The notes under the pieces are model-generated. The model did not search any database and was not told the origin of the DNA. It saw only the letters and a list, made by a program, of their open reading frames with translations. Made by a program: the position numbers and the translations under genes. Below, piece after piece: positions 41,682 through 50,776 of a DNA stretch of 64,000 nucleotides (the stretch's first letter is position 1; the number at the start of each line of letters is the position of its first letter). This DNA comes from SIG78 sp045585955 (lineage in GTDB: Bacteria; Verrucomicrobiota; Lentisphaeria; Victivallales; Victivallaceae), in contig JAZMZK010000018.1 in assembly GCA_045585955.1 (NCBI GenBank), positions 1 to 64,000 on the forward strand, in the 5' to 3' direction.

Positions 41682-44600
41682 TTACGCCTTGCTCAAGCTC
41701 AAAGCAGCCTTGTGACCGTTGAGATCGACCTCGCCGGAACCCGCTACCACGGTCATTTCCACAGCCAGAACTTCGTTTTTGATGTAATCAGCAAAGCTGT
41801 TGGCGGCGGCAACCACATTTTCGTCACCGGCAACGGTAAGCTTGATACGGTCGACCACTTCCAGATTGCTTTCTTTACGCAGATTCTGCACTTTGCTGAC
41901 GATTTCCCGTGCCAGCCCTTCGGCTTCCAATTCAGCAGTCAGAGCTGTATCCAGAGCAATTGTCACGCCGTTTTCGGTGGCGACCACCAGACCGGCTTTT
42001 TCGCTTCTCTGCACCAGCAAGTCTTCGGCAGCCATAGCAAACACGGTGCCGTCGGCAAGAGTAATATTGTACGCTTCACCGGCAAGAATTTTGCCGATGG
42101 TAACAGAATCGAGTTTTTCCACCAATGCGGCGGCTTCTTTCATATTCTTGCCCAGCTTTTTACCCATGACCTTGAAGTTGGCTTTAGCCGAACGGGTCAC
42201 GAGGGCATCTTCGTTGTCAGAGAACTCAATGTTTTTCACATTCAATTCTTCGCCGATGATGTCCAAAGTACCGTTGAGCAGCTTGGCGCCTTCGGCATCG
42301 GGAGCCAGCAATACGGCACGGCTCAAAGGCTGACGCACCTTCAAATTGTGCTGGGTACGCAGGAAACGGCCCAGTTTGACCGCAGTCATGGTCAGGAACA
42401 TCTGCCGTTCCAAAGCTTCGTCACGACAGGCAGCATCTGCCACCGGGTAGTCGCAGCAATGGACGGATTCGGGCATATCGGCAGTCCGCAGATTGTTGTA
42501 GATCGCTTCGGTCGTAAACGGTATAAAGGGAGCCGCCGCTTTGCAGAACTCGATCAACACATAGTGCAATGTAGCATAGGCTTCCTGCTTGTCGCCATCG
42601 TCGGTGCTTTTCCAGAAACGGCGGCGGCTGCGGCGGATATACCAGTTGGTCAGATCGTCCACAAACTTTTCAAACCGGTTGGCGGCACGCTGCAAATTAT
42701 AGCCATCCATTTCGGCAGTGATCTCTTCGACCATCTGGGTACAGCTGCTGATGATCCAGCGGTCAAGAGCGTTGGAAAGGTTCTGCGGCAGCTTGACGCC
42801 GTCTTTGGCTTCGTAGCCATCCACATTGGCATAAGTTACAAAGAAGCTGTAAGCGTTCCACATGGGGATCATCACATTACGCAGCACATCTTTGATGCCG
42901 TTTTCCGAAAACTTGAGGTCTTCGGCATGTACCACCTGACTGCCCAGCATGAACAAACGCAGTGCATCAGCACCGTACTTGTTGACTACATCCATGGGGT
43001 CGGGATAGTTCTTCAACCGCTTGGACATCTTCTGACCGTTTTCGGCAAGAATAAGCCCGTTGACCACCACATGTTTGAATGCCGGCTTGTCAAAGAGCGC
43101 CGCACCAAGCACCACCAAAGTATAGAACCAGCCGCGGGTCTGGTCAAGACCTTCAGCAATAAAGTCCGCCGGGTAGTTGGCTTCAAAGTGTTCTTTATTT
43201 TCAAAGGGATAATGCTGCTGGGCGTAGGGCATGGAGCCGGATTCAAACCAGCAGTCCAAAACTTCCGGAATACGCTTGAGCGGGCTTTTGCCGGTGGGGG
43301 AAGGTATTTCCAGTTTGTCGATAAAGTGCTTGTGCAAGTCATCGACTTTCTGACCGGTAAGTTCTTCCAGCTCGGCAGCGCTGCCAACGCAGATAACTTC
43401 GCCTTCTTCATTGCGCCAGATGGGCAGCGGAGTACCCCAATAGCGGTTGCGGCTGATCGCCCAGTCACGGGCATTTTCCAACCACTTGCCGAAACGACCT
43501 TCTTTCAGGTGTTCCGGGAACCAGGAGATTTCCTTATTTGCCTTGATCATCTTGGCTTTGACTTCGTCAATTTTGACAAACCATGTGGAGATCGCCCGGT
43601 AGATCAGCGGGTGATCGTCACGCCAGCAATGGGGATAGTTGTGCTTGATGGTGCCCCGGTGGATAAGTTTACCTTCGGCTTTCAAGCGGGCAATGACTTC
43701 GTTATCCACCTCTTTGACATATCTGCCCTGATAGTCCGGCACTTCAGCGGTAAAACAGCACTGATCGTCGATGGGACAGACTTCCGGCAAACCGGCGGCG
43801 TGACACACGGCGGCGTCATCTTCACCGAATCCGGGAGCGATATGCACGATACCCGAACCATCTTCGGTACTGACATAAGCTGCCGCCAGCACCTGGAACG
43901 CACCATCTTTGCGCAAATCAGCAAAATAATTGAACAAGGGTTCGTAGGTTTTACCGGCAAGGTCGGAGCCTTTGTAACGCTCCACGATCTCCGGCATATC
44001 ATTTTTGTAATAGGCACCCAAACGGGCTTCTGCCATAATGTAAAATTCGTCGCCGTCCTTGATTTTCACATAGTCGATTTCGGGGCCCACTGCCAGAGCA
44101 AGGTTGCTGGGGAGAGTCCACGGAGTAGTCGTCCATGCCACAAAGTAGGTGTTTTCTTCTTCCAAGCTCTTGAAACGGATGGTGATCGCCGGGTCAACAA
44201 CTTCCATATACCCCTGATTGGCTTCAAAGTTGGAAAGCGGCGTGGCACACCGGGGGCAGTAGGGCAGGATCTTGTAGCCTTCATAGATCATGCCTTTATC
44301 CCACAAACTTTTGAACACCCACCAGATGGATTCCATGTAATCCCGGTCCATGGTACGGTAGCCGTTGCGGAAATCCACCCAGCGGCCCATACGGTTGACC
44401 ACCCGTTCCCACTCGTTGGTGTAACGCAGCACGATAGAACGGCAGGCTTCGTTGAATTTATCGATACCGTATTCTTCGATGGCTTTTTTGTTGTTCAAAG
44501 CCAGAATTTTTTCCATCTCGTTTTCTACCGGCAGACCGTGGCAGTCCCAGCCGAAAGTACGGCGGACGAATTTGCCCCGCATAGTCTGATAACGGGGCAC

Positions 44601-44801
44601 CACATCTTTGATGGTACCAGCCAGCAAGTGGCCGTAGTGGGGCATACCCGTAGCAAAGGGAGGCCCATCGTAAAAAACATATTCTTCGCAATTTTCACGC
44701 TGTTTGAGCGACTTGGCAAAACTGCCGTTCTCCTGCCAGAAATTAAGGACTTCTTCCTCCAATTTCGGCAGCGACACCTGATTGTCAACTGGTTTGAACA
44801 T
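41682..44801 (-). CDS. ileS: Isoleucyl-tRNA synthetase, eukaryote-like type 2
   Basis: 1039 residues. The class I signature PHYGHLLAGTIKDVVPRY (HYGH in place of HIGH) and ENGQKMSKRLKNYPDP (KMSKR) are present. CP1 editing and anticodon-binding regions follow in order, with a long C-terminal part (about 830-1039) lacking the zinc-ribbon Cys set of type 1 enzymes. This layout is that of the eukaryotic/archaeal-like IleRS2 subfamily, found in several bacteria and often insensitive to mupirocin. It charges tRNA-Ile. GGAG lies upstream of ATG. It is the first gene of an operon with the GHMP kinase and the orphan methylase. Confidence 0.95.
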   Translation of the reverse strand: MFKPVDNQVSLPKLEEEVLNFWQENGSFAKSLKQRENCEEYVFYDGPPFATGMPHYGHLLAGTIKDVVPRYQTMRGKFVRRTFGWDCHGLPVENEMEKILALNNKKAIEEYGIDKFNEACRSIVLRYTNEWERVVNRMGRWVDFRNGYRTMDRDYMESIWWVFKSLWDKGMIYEGYKILPYCPRCATPLSNFEANQGYMEVVDPAITIRFKSLEEENTYFVAWTTTPWTLPSNLALAVGPEIDYVKIKDGDEFYIMAEARLGAYYKNDMPEIVERYKGSDLAGKTYEPLFNYFADLRKDGAFQVLAAAYVSTEDGSGIVHIAPGFGEDDAAVCHAAGLPEVCPIDDQCCFTAEVPDYQGRYVKEVDNEVIARLKAEGKLIHRGTIKHNYPHCWRDDHPLIYRAISTWFVKIDEVKAKMIKANKEISWFPEHLKEGRFGKWLENARDWAISRNRYWGTPLPIWRNEEGEVICVGSAAELEELTGQKVDDLHKHFIDKLEIPSPTGKSPLKRIPEVLDCWFESGSMPYAQQHYPFENKEHFEANYPADFIAEGLDQTRGWFYTLVVLGAALFDKPAFKHVVVNGLILAENGQKMSKRLKNYPDPMDVVNKYGADALRLFMLGSQVVHAEDLKFSENGIKDVLRNVMIPMWNAYSFFVTYANVDGYEAKDGVKLPQNLSNALDRWIISSCTQMVEEITAEMDGYNLQRAANRFEKFVDDLTNWYIRRSRRRFWKSTDDGDKQEAYATLHYVLIEFCKAAAPFIPFTTEAIYNNLRTADMPESVHCCDYPVADAACRDEALERQMFLTMTAVKLGRFLRTQHNLKVRQPLSRAVLLAPDAEGAKLLNGTLDIIGEELNVKNIEFSDNEDALVTRSAKANFKVMGKKLGKNMKEAAALVEKLDSVTIGKILAGEAYNITLADGTVFAMAAEDLLVQRSEKAGLVVATENGVTIALDTALTAELEAEGLAREIVSKVQNLRKESNLEVVDRIKLTVAGDENVVAAANSFADYIKNEVLAVEMTVVAGSGEVDLNGHKAALSLSKA

Positions 44802-44867
44802 TATAACTTAAAACTCCATTTTATAAGTTGTCAATATATTATTTATATAATATAGCACCGAAAGCAC

Positions 44868-47800
44868 CTATTTGCCACTTGTTTTAAATAAAATAGTAAG
44901 TTTTGCGGGGTCGGAAAGCTCTTTTTGCAGATTTTCCAGCAAAACATAACTTGCCGCATCCATATAAAAGGGTTTGATATCGGCTTTTTCCTTGAAAATC
45001 AAAGTGTTGTCCGGTGTTATTTCGCAAGTTCTGCTGATACTTCCGGTATTGCCCGGAAGAGAGCGTTCCACATCCGGAACAATAAGGTTGCAATCCTTCC
45101 AATCCTTCAGAAGAGTTACTTCACACTCCAAAGATTTTTTTTCAGCTGCAAGCCGCAGATAAGGCAGCGAGCGTTTCCCGGCAGTGCGGAATACATTTCC
45201 AAGGATCGTCGGCAATTTAAACGACACATATTTGCCGCTCGATTGCCAGAAATCCGGATGCTTGACTTGATATGAAATCATGCCGGGATACTTATCCAGC
45301 TCTTTTTTTACACTGACAAGTTCAGAACCCGCCAGAAAACCTGCCAGTTTCTGTTCCCAATACTGCCGCTCTTCTTCCGGATTTATGCGGTCAAAAAACT
45401 TTTTCATTCCGGCATGAGCTGTGCCGTAAAAGTATTCGCTTACAGTGATTTCAGCGGCATTTCCAGCAAGAGCTTTTATCTGCAAAAACTGCCGGTTTTC
45501 TGCGGCATAGCCGGGAGAACTTTCTATGGTTATCAGTTCACCATTATTCAAATCCAATCCTAAAGCATTCTCATGCTTACAACTGCCCATTTCCGCATAT
45601 TCGTTGGAATCATTCAAATAAAACTCTTCGCCGTCAAGATCGACCCGCAGCAGCACACTGTCAAACACATTTTGCGGCAACAGAGTGTAGAGTCTGCGGA
45701 AAACCTCCAGATCCGGCACGCCGGATGCCAATACAACGGATATATTTTCTATTTTTGCCGCTTTAAGCAATGTGTAAAGCAATACCGCACGGTCAATGCT
45801 GTTGCCGTAACCGTCACGCAATGTTGTATCAGCCGGGGTAATATATTTACAACCAAGCCTATCAACTTCCATACCGGCACTGCGGATATTCTTTGCAACA
45901 TAATCCCGGATCGCCCGCACTCTGGAGCGTAAAACAGGATATTTTTTTATAAACATAGCAGATAATTCATCTATCTTTGCAGAAGTTTTTGCCGCCTTTT
46001 TAAAAGCCGCCAGCAACTCTTCAGAGTATCTTGCAGGATCAAACTCACTGATACCCGCCACCGGTGCAAAAAGCTCTATGGGAGGCACCGACGGTTCTTC
46101 TTTATACATGGGTATATCCTGCCCGGTAACAGTTACTGTTTTATAAGAGCCTCTTGTGCCCTGCTCTACGGTAAAACCGCTCTCCGGCAGCAAAAGTTTG
46201 AATTGCCGGGCAAGTCTGGCAGGGTAAGAATATTGAACTTTTACATTTTTTATCGGTAAAAATCCAGCCAGCGAAGTTAAAATAGAATTATCTCCGGCTG
46301 TTTTTGAAGTCAAACAACTGGTGTATTCAATTATACTGCCAACTTCCACCCCCGGCAGCGGCAAAACAAGTTTTTTAACTGCGGGGTAACGGGGTGCAGC
46401 TGCCGAAACCGGGTCATCCATGACCTTTACAGTTTTAAGGTCAACGATCTTTACCTTGCCCGCAGGAGAAATAACCTTGACCGATACAAATTCAGCAGTG
46501 GTCAATCCTGTTACATAATCTAAAGTCAATTCAGAATATTTTTTGATACCGCTGTAATTAAGCACTTGCAGTTTAACTGTATAGAGAGCTTTAAGTTCGC
46601 CGCGGCGGATAAACTCCACCTGACAATCTTTATTGAGCTTCACAGCATCAGCACCGCTTGCCGCCAAAGTTTTATCCGGGATTTTCCGCTCAGCAACGAT
46701 TTTGCGTTTATCCGAAAAACTTATATTCTGCACCGCTTTAAGAAAATTGGCATAATCTTCAGTTGCCACTTCCACAGCATTGAGTTTCACATGCCGTTTA
46801 CCGGTTACGACCCGGTCTTTTGCAGCAATATCAAAATCCACCGTCAATGCCGGCTCTTTGACTTTTTTATAGACCGGCAGGGCCGCAACGCTCAAATCCT
46901 CCGGCAAAGTTATAACACAATCTTCCACAACTCCGGCTGTGGATTCAAAACGCATGGGATATTTGCGGCTTTTTAACAGCGAATCCCCTACCATAAAGTT
47001 AAAAAAACCGAACCCCCGCCCGATAAAGGGCATAGCGATCAAGCCGGTATTCATTTTTATACTGGCAAAATCTTTTACCGAACACTCTATAACCAGCTCA
47101 AAAGGTCGGGCAAGATCACGAATATTTTCCGGCAGGACTTTTACATTTTTGATTTCTGCCCCCGGAAGAACCCGTTTCATTGCCGACGCGATAAACTGCT
47201 CCCGGTAAGCCGGAGTCCAGCGGGCAAAGGCAGAACGGTAAACATTATCGTTTATCCCTTCAAACAAAAGTGTGCTTTTCAGGTGCAAAGTCTGTTCGTT
47301 ATCAATAACGCCGGTGGACTTGATCCGCAAAAGATTTTTTTCAGCCGGAACAACCGAAGTTTTACGCAGTATATCGCCGGATTTGGTGGCACACAAAAAG
47401 CTCTTATCCATAGCGTATGCCGGAAGCATGTCTACTGAGTTTTCGTCGGTGGGATCCATTAAAATCAATTCGCCGGAAGAAGTCTTAACTCCGGTAATGG
47501 CGTGGTTAAAGTAGTTATTAGGTACTTCAAAATCCTTCGGGTCGCCCGCCATGAACAATACCGGGAATGCGTCAAAACCAGCTTCCAGCAGCATAGCAGC
47601 AAGCAAGGCGGCTTTGTCCCGGCAAACCCCATGTTTCTGGGCAAAAGTATCTTTTACATCATGGGGTTCATAGCCGGGAGCGGTATTTTCGTTGGTAACA
47701 CCGGTATAGCGGATCTCCTTGGAAACAAAATCAAACATGGCACGGATGGCAGCTTTTTCGTTTTTTCCAGCCGCCAGACTTCTGGCTTTGCGAGTCAATT

Positions 47801-48671
47801 CCGGCGAAACTGCTTTTATGTGCGGCATACACAAATTATAGTACCAGCGGGAAACTGTTTGCCAATCCGGCACGGTGCTTGCCAATATTCGCATAGAATG
47901 CAGATACCACGGCGGCATATCCGGTTCGGGAAATACTTGCGGAACATTATTGGCTTCAAAAGTATAGATGATTCTGCCGTTGACCTTTTTCACACTTTTT
48001 TTCAGAGCACCTTTGACTTCATTTTTAACAGCGATTTTAGTCAGCGGAGTATTTTCGGGTGCAGAGATAGTGTAGGAGTAATGCAGTATAGGGTCAGGAT
48101 TTTGCAGCATAGTTATCGTGCACCACACATTTTGCATGCGGGGGCGGATCGTTTCTTCCTTAAAAATATAATGCACAATATCGCCCACTTCCAAGCCGGG
48201 AATGCCAACAGCGAGCACTTTGTTGGCTGGGTCATAAATATTGCTTTGCATCTGGGAGCTTTCAACAGAGATTTTTTTCTGCAAAATTGGCTTGACCACT
48301 TTGCCGTCAGGCTTGATGATCTCGATCTCAACCGACGGTGTTTTTTCGTAAAATTCGTTAAAATGCAAGGCAATGGTGCGGTTATCATCCCGCCCTTTTT
48401 CGGTACAGATCAAAGTAAAGTATTCATCGCTTCGTGTGTAAGTGCCGTCGGGATTATAAACGACTTTATCAATATCATCCAGCAATATGGTATTGGCGTT
48501 GGGGTATTTTTTCAAATCCAGATCCCGCCACTTTGCGGCAGGATCAACAACAGTTGTTTTAACTGTTGCATCAGTTGAAGCGGATCGTTCCGCAATTTTT
48601 GAAACAGTCGAACACCCGCAGAAAACCAGCAGCGGCAGCAGAAAACAGATCAATAAATGTTTTTTATACAT
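44868..48671 (-). CDS. Tandem DUF3857/transglutaminase-like lipoprotein
   Basis: 1267 residues from MYKKHLLICFLLPLLVFCGC, a lipoprotein-type signal with Cys at the end. A GTG four codons earlier overlaps the GGAG site and is not used. Two copies of a DUF3857 plus transglutaminase-core layout follow. The first (about 30-640) keeps HGVCRDKAALLAAMLLEAGF with the Cys, NNYFNHAITGV with the His and LILMDPTDEN with the Asp. The second (about 650-1267) reads YGNSIDRAVLLYTLLKAA, so Cys is replaced by Ser, and the His strand reads FDSVLLRVDLDG, so the triad is broken. The protein is probably anchored to a membrane facing the periplasm. Substrates are unknown. Confidence 0.75.
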   Translation of the reverse strand: MYKKHLLICFLLPLLVFCGCSTVSKIAERSASTDATVKTTVVDPAAKWRDLDLKKYPNANTILLDDIDKVVYNPDGTYTRSDEYFTLICTEKGRDDNRTIALHFNEFYEKTPSVEIEIIKPDGKVVKPILQKKISVESSQMQSNIYDPANKVLAVGIPGLEVGDIVHYIFKEETIRPRMQNVWCTITMLQNPDPILHYSYTISAPENTPLTKIAVKNEVKGALKKSVKKVNGRIIYTFEANNVPQVFPEPDMPPWYLHSMRILASTVPDWQTVSRWYYNLCMPHIKAVSPELTRKARSLAAGKNEKAAIRAMFDFVSKEIRYTGVTNENTAPGYEPHDVKDTFAQKHGVCRDKAALLAAMLLEAGFDAFPVLFMAGDPKDFEVPNNYFNHAITGVKTSSGELILMDPTDENSVDMLPAYAMDKSFLCATKSGDILRKTSVVPAEKNLLRIKSTGVIDNEQTLHLKSTLLFEGINDNVYRSAFARWTPAYREQFIASAMKRVLPGAEIKNVKVLPENIRDLARPFELVIECSVKDFASIKMNTGLIAMPFIGRGFGFFNFMVGDSLLKSRKYPMRFESTAGVVEDCVITLPEDLSVAALPVYKKVKEPALTVDFDIAAKDRVVTGKRHVKLNAVEVATEDYANFLKAVQNISFSDKRKIVAERKIPDKTLAASGADAVKLNKDCQVEFIRRGELKALYTVKLQVLNYSGIKKYSELTLDYVTGLTTAEFVSVKVISPAGKVKIVDLKTVKVMDDPVSAAAPRYPAVKKLVLPLPGVEVGSIIEYTSCLTSKTAGDNSILTSLAGFLPIKNVKVQYSYPARLARQFKLLLPESGFTVEQGTRGSYKTVTVTGQDIPMYKEEPSVPPIELFAPVAGISEFDPARYSEELLAAFKKAAKTSAKIDELSAMFIKKYPVLRSRVRAIRDYVAKNIRSAGMEVDRLGCKYITPADTTLRDGYGNSIDRAVLLYTLLKAAKIENISVVLASGVPDLEVFRRLYTLLPQNVFDSVLLRVDLDGEEFYLNDSNEYAEMGSCKHENALGLDLNNGELITIESSPGYAAENRQFLQIKALAGNAAEITVSEYFYGTAHAGMKKFFDRINPEEERQYWEQKLAGFLAGSELVSVKKELDKYPGMISYQVKHPDFWQSSGKYVSFKLPTILGNVFRTAGKRSLPYLRLAAEKKSLECEVTLLKDWKDCNLIVPDVERSLPGNTGSISRTCEITPDNTLIFKEKADIKPFYMDAASYVLLENLQKELSDPAKLTILFKTSGK

Positions 48672-48859
48672 TATAAACTCCACTTGTCAAACAAATACAC
48701 TATTAAAATTTAACCCGGTTTAGAGAAAATAAAAGTTTTTTTGCAAAAATCTTCATCTTTTATTTGAAAAAAACGCTAATTGAGTTAAATTATACAGATA
48801 TGAAGAGTAAATACATTTGTATTAAACAACAATAATTTAACAAATAAGGTTGGTTCATC

Positions 48860-48970
48860 ATGGGTCAGCAACACAACAAGATCATCAAACGCCGTCGCCG
48901 CAAGGCCTACCTCGCCCGCTGCAAAGCCCGCGTGGCTGCTCTTATCAAGAGCGGAGCAAAGCGCAAGTAA
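48860..48970 (+). CDS. Very basic 36-residue protein
   Basis: A short frame reads MGQQHNKIIKRRRRKAYLAR then CKARVAALIKSGAKRK and stops at TAA. Half of it is Lys or Arg. AAGGTTGG sits 7-9 bases before ATG, and a good terminator follows 41 bases after the stop, so it is a real independent gene. Its composition is that of a small ribosome-associated protein or nucleic-acid-binding peptide. I believe similar K/R-rich peptides starting MGQ-x-HNK occur in PVC bacteria, but I cannot verify that here. It lies divergent from the transglutaminase-like gene. Confidence 0.65.
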   Translation: MGQQHNKIIKRRRRKAYLARCKARVAALIKSGAKRK

Positions 48971-49011
48971 TTGCTGCGTTTGATTGCCGGTTTATTGAGC
49001 CGGTGTGCTTG

Positions 49012-49040
49012 AGCCCGTCCGTAAAAGCGGTCGGGCTTTT
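49012..49040 (+). terminator. Terminator after the 36-residue basic protein
   Basis: AGCCCGTCCG pairs with CGGTCGGGCT around TAAAAG (GU/mismatch in the centre), followed by TTT. Confidence 0.7.
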
Positions 49041-49062
49041 GTATTTTAAGGCAAATAAAAAT

Positions 49063-49770
49063 ATGCAGTTATTCCGGAAAATACTCAATTATATCTGGGA
49101 GTTCCCCTGCCCGTTGTGCGATTGCGACAATCCGGCAAATCACGACTTCAACACATTCTGCCCGGATTGTCTGAAAGAAATCCCCCTGTTGAGCGGAAAG
49201 CGTTGTCCGGGCTGCGGCGGCGAACTTGATGGCGTTTTGGAACAGTGCCGCCAGTGTTTATCCATGCCGCCAAGACCGTGGAGCAAAGCAGTCAGCGTTA
49301 TGCAGATGGAAGGCTTGGGCGAAAAAGTTATATACCAGCTGAAGTTTTCCGGCAATACCGCTATGGCAAGAGCGATCGCCGAATTGGCTTATCCGCTTTT
49401 GAATAATCCGGAATTTATGGAATGTGATATGATAGTGCCGGTGCCGCTGTATTGGAAAAGATTTCTGCAAAGAGGCTATAATCAATCCGAAGTGCTGGCA
49501 AAAATGCTTGCCCGCTACATGAATATACCGGTAAAAACTCCTGTAAAACGCATCCGGCATACTACCAGGCAAGCCACTTTAAGCCGGGAAGAACGATTGA
49601 AAAATCTCAAAGGAGCCTTTGCCGTACCCAAACCTGAAAAAGTGGCTGGTAAAACGATATTGCTGATCGACGATGTTTTAACGACCGGCTCGACCTTGCA
49701 CGCTTGCGCCGAAGCATTGCGCAAAGCCGGGGTCAAAGATATAAAAGTTTTTACGGTCGCCCGGCGTTAG
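49063..49770 (+). CDS. ComF-family phosphoribosyltransferase-like protein
   Basis: 235 residues from MQLFRKILNYIWEFPCPLCD. The longest frame starts 71 codons earlier, crossing the basic-protein gene and its terminator, so 49063 is chosen, with AAGG upstream. A double zinc-ribbon (CPLCDCDN, CPDCLKE, CPGCGGEL, CRQC) is followed by a PRTase domain: VPVPLYWKRFLQRGYNQSE, RIRHTTRQATLSREERLKN, and the PRPP loop ILLIDDVLTTGSTLHACAEA. ComF proteins are cytosolic and needed for DNA uptake in competent species. In others the role is uncertain. The 3' end overlaps the opposing gene by 20 bases. Confidence 0.85.
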   Translation: MQLFRKILNYIWEFPCPLCDCDNPANHDFNTFCPDCLKEIPLLSGKRCPGCGGELDGVLEQCRQCLSMPPRPWSKAVSVMQMEGLGEKVIYQLKFSGNTAMARAIAELAYPLLNNPEFMECDMIVPVPLYWKRFLQRGYNQSEVLAKMLARYMNIPVKTPVKRIRHTTRQATLSREERLKNLKGAFAVPKPEKVAGKTILLIDDVLTTGSTLHACAEALRKAGVKDIKVFTVARR

Positions 49771-50341
49771 ATTTTATGCCTTCCGGAACTTTTACTTCAA
49801 TATTTTTCCGCAAATAAACTCTTTTACCGCTGTCATTTATAAAGTATCTGCCGCCGCGGGGACCGGAATAAACGATTTTACCGTCAGCAGTTTTTCCGAC
49901 AATATTTCCGGAGTTTACAGTGGCAGTTTTATCATTGAATATTTTCAAGAGCTGCTGGCGGTTGAAAGTAGCCTGATACTTTTTGGGCAAATCCTTAAAA
50001 GCGACCACCGCAGTACCGGAATCATGTTTGATCGTTAGAGATTTATTGCCCATAACTTTAACAGAAGTATTTTTAAAGGTTCTGCCGTCAGCCAGAGTCA
50101 GATCACCCCCTTTGCGCAAAGCCCCACGCTGACGGGAATTCAAGGCGGCAATAAAATTTTCCGGCAGATCATTCAAAGCGATTTTGGCTTCACCTTTTTC
50201 ATAAGCTATATAAACAAAACCGGCAGCACATTTTTTAACTTCAGTTTGAGCATAAACAGAGCCATTTTCCAAGGTCAAATCAGCAGCAGAGAAAGCTGAT
50301 GAAAAAAGTGTAAAAACAAGTATAAAAAATATTTTATTCAT
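49751..50341 (-). CDS. Small exported protein with PBCV-basic-adaptor-like C-terminus
   Basis: 196 residues from MNKIFFILVFTLFSSAFSAA, a signal peptide. A start 21 codons earlier lacks this. Two similar beta repeats follow: LTLENGSVYAQTEVKKCAAG with VYIAYEKGEAKIALNDLPEN, then LTLADGRTFKNTSVKVMGNK with IKHDSGTAVVAFKDLPKKYQ. The last 40 residues contain VYSGPRGGRYFINDSGKRVY, the GPRGGRYxI pattern of PBCV-type basic adaptor domains, found in viruses and some bacteria. GGGTG lies upstream. It is probably a periplasmic or surface protein binding an acidic partner. The function is unknown. Confidence 0.65.
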   Translation of the reverse strand: MNKIFFILVFTLFSSAFSAADLTLENGSVYAQTEVKKCAAGFVYIAYEKGEAKIALNDLPENFIAALNSRQRGALRKGGDLTLADGRTFKNTSVKVMGNKSLTIKHDSGTAVVAFKDLPKKYQATFNRQQLLKIFNDKTATVNSGNIVGKTADGKIVYSGPRGGRYFINDSGKRVYLRKNIEVKVPEGIKSNAGRP

Positions 50342-50445
50342 AAAAAACACCCAATCCCATAAAAAGTGTAAGTTAAAGATAGTACCGGAAGAGCAATTTT
50401 GCAATTTTTTCGGTAAGATTAAGTAAAAAAAATCTGAAAAACGAT

Positions 50446-50473
50446 TTGCTTTTTTCTAAAACAAGTATATATT
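50446..50473 (+). promoter_or_regulatory. Candidate promoter of tRNA-Asn
   Basis: TTGCTT (50446-50451), 16 bases, TATATT (50468-50473), about 30 bases before the tRNA. Confidence 0.5.
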
Positions 50474-50502
50474 AAGTAGCATTGAGGATGATCAATTCAT
50501 GC

Positions 50503-50577
50503 TCCGGCATAGCTCAGCGGTAGAGTAGGTGGCTGTTAACCACTTGGTCCCTGGTTCGAATCCAGGTGCCGGAGCCA
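50503..50577 (+). tRNA. tRNA-Asn (anticodon GTT), CCA encoded
   Basis: The 7-bp acceptor stem TCCGGCA/TGCCGGA, a D arm with GCTCAGCGGTAGAGT, an anticodon loop CTGTTAA giving GTT, and a T arm with GGTTCGAATCC are all present. The discriminator G and CCA are encoded at 50574-50577. A perfect hairpin terminator follows. The 3' end is duplicated 190 bases downstream, marking this as an integration target. Confidence 0.95.
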
Positions 50578-50586
50578 TTTTTTTGC
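50562..50586 (+). repeat. att-like direct repeat, copy 1 (tRNA-Asn 3' end)
   Basis: CCAGGTGCCGGAGCCATTTT plus a few T and GCC forms the tRNA T-arm/acceptor end. The same word, one T shorter, recurs at 50752-50776. Duplicated tRNA 3' ends are the normal footprint of integrase-mediated insertion. No integrase gene is present. Confidence 0.65.
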
Positions 50587-50630
50587 CCAAATTTTATTTG
50601 AGGCAAAAAATGGATCGGTAAAGCTGGATT

Positions 50631-50660
50631 TGCGGAAATGAAAACATTTCCGCATTTTTT
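50631..50660 (+). terminator. Terminator of tRNA-Asn
   Basis: TGCGGAAATG (50631-50640) pairs perfectly with CATTTCCGCA (50645-50654) around AAAA, followed by six T. Confidence 0.85.
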
Positions 50661-50751
50661 GTGTCAACAAAAAACGAACCAAACCCGGAGGGTGGTTCGA
50701 CCCCGAAGGGGAGCCTGAGCATTTCTGCAAAGCAGAAAGCGGAAGGCAATA

Positions 50752-50776
50752 CCAGGTGCCGGAGCCATTTTTTGCC
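50752..50776 (+). repeat. att-like direct repeat, copy 2 (partial tRNA-Asn)
   Basis: This repeats the last 16 bases of the tRNA plus CCATTTTTTGCC. It directly precedes repeat copy A of the island. The 165 bases between the two copies contain the tRNA terminator and two small hairpins, no gene. Confidence 0.65.

Noticed and set aside
41634..44855. 1073-codon plus-strand open frame
   Set aside because: It is antisense to ileS, whose motifs and Shine-Dalgarno site are clear; low-complexity composition and no independent start signal.
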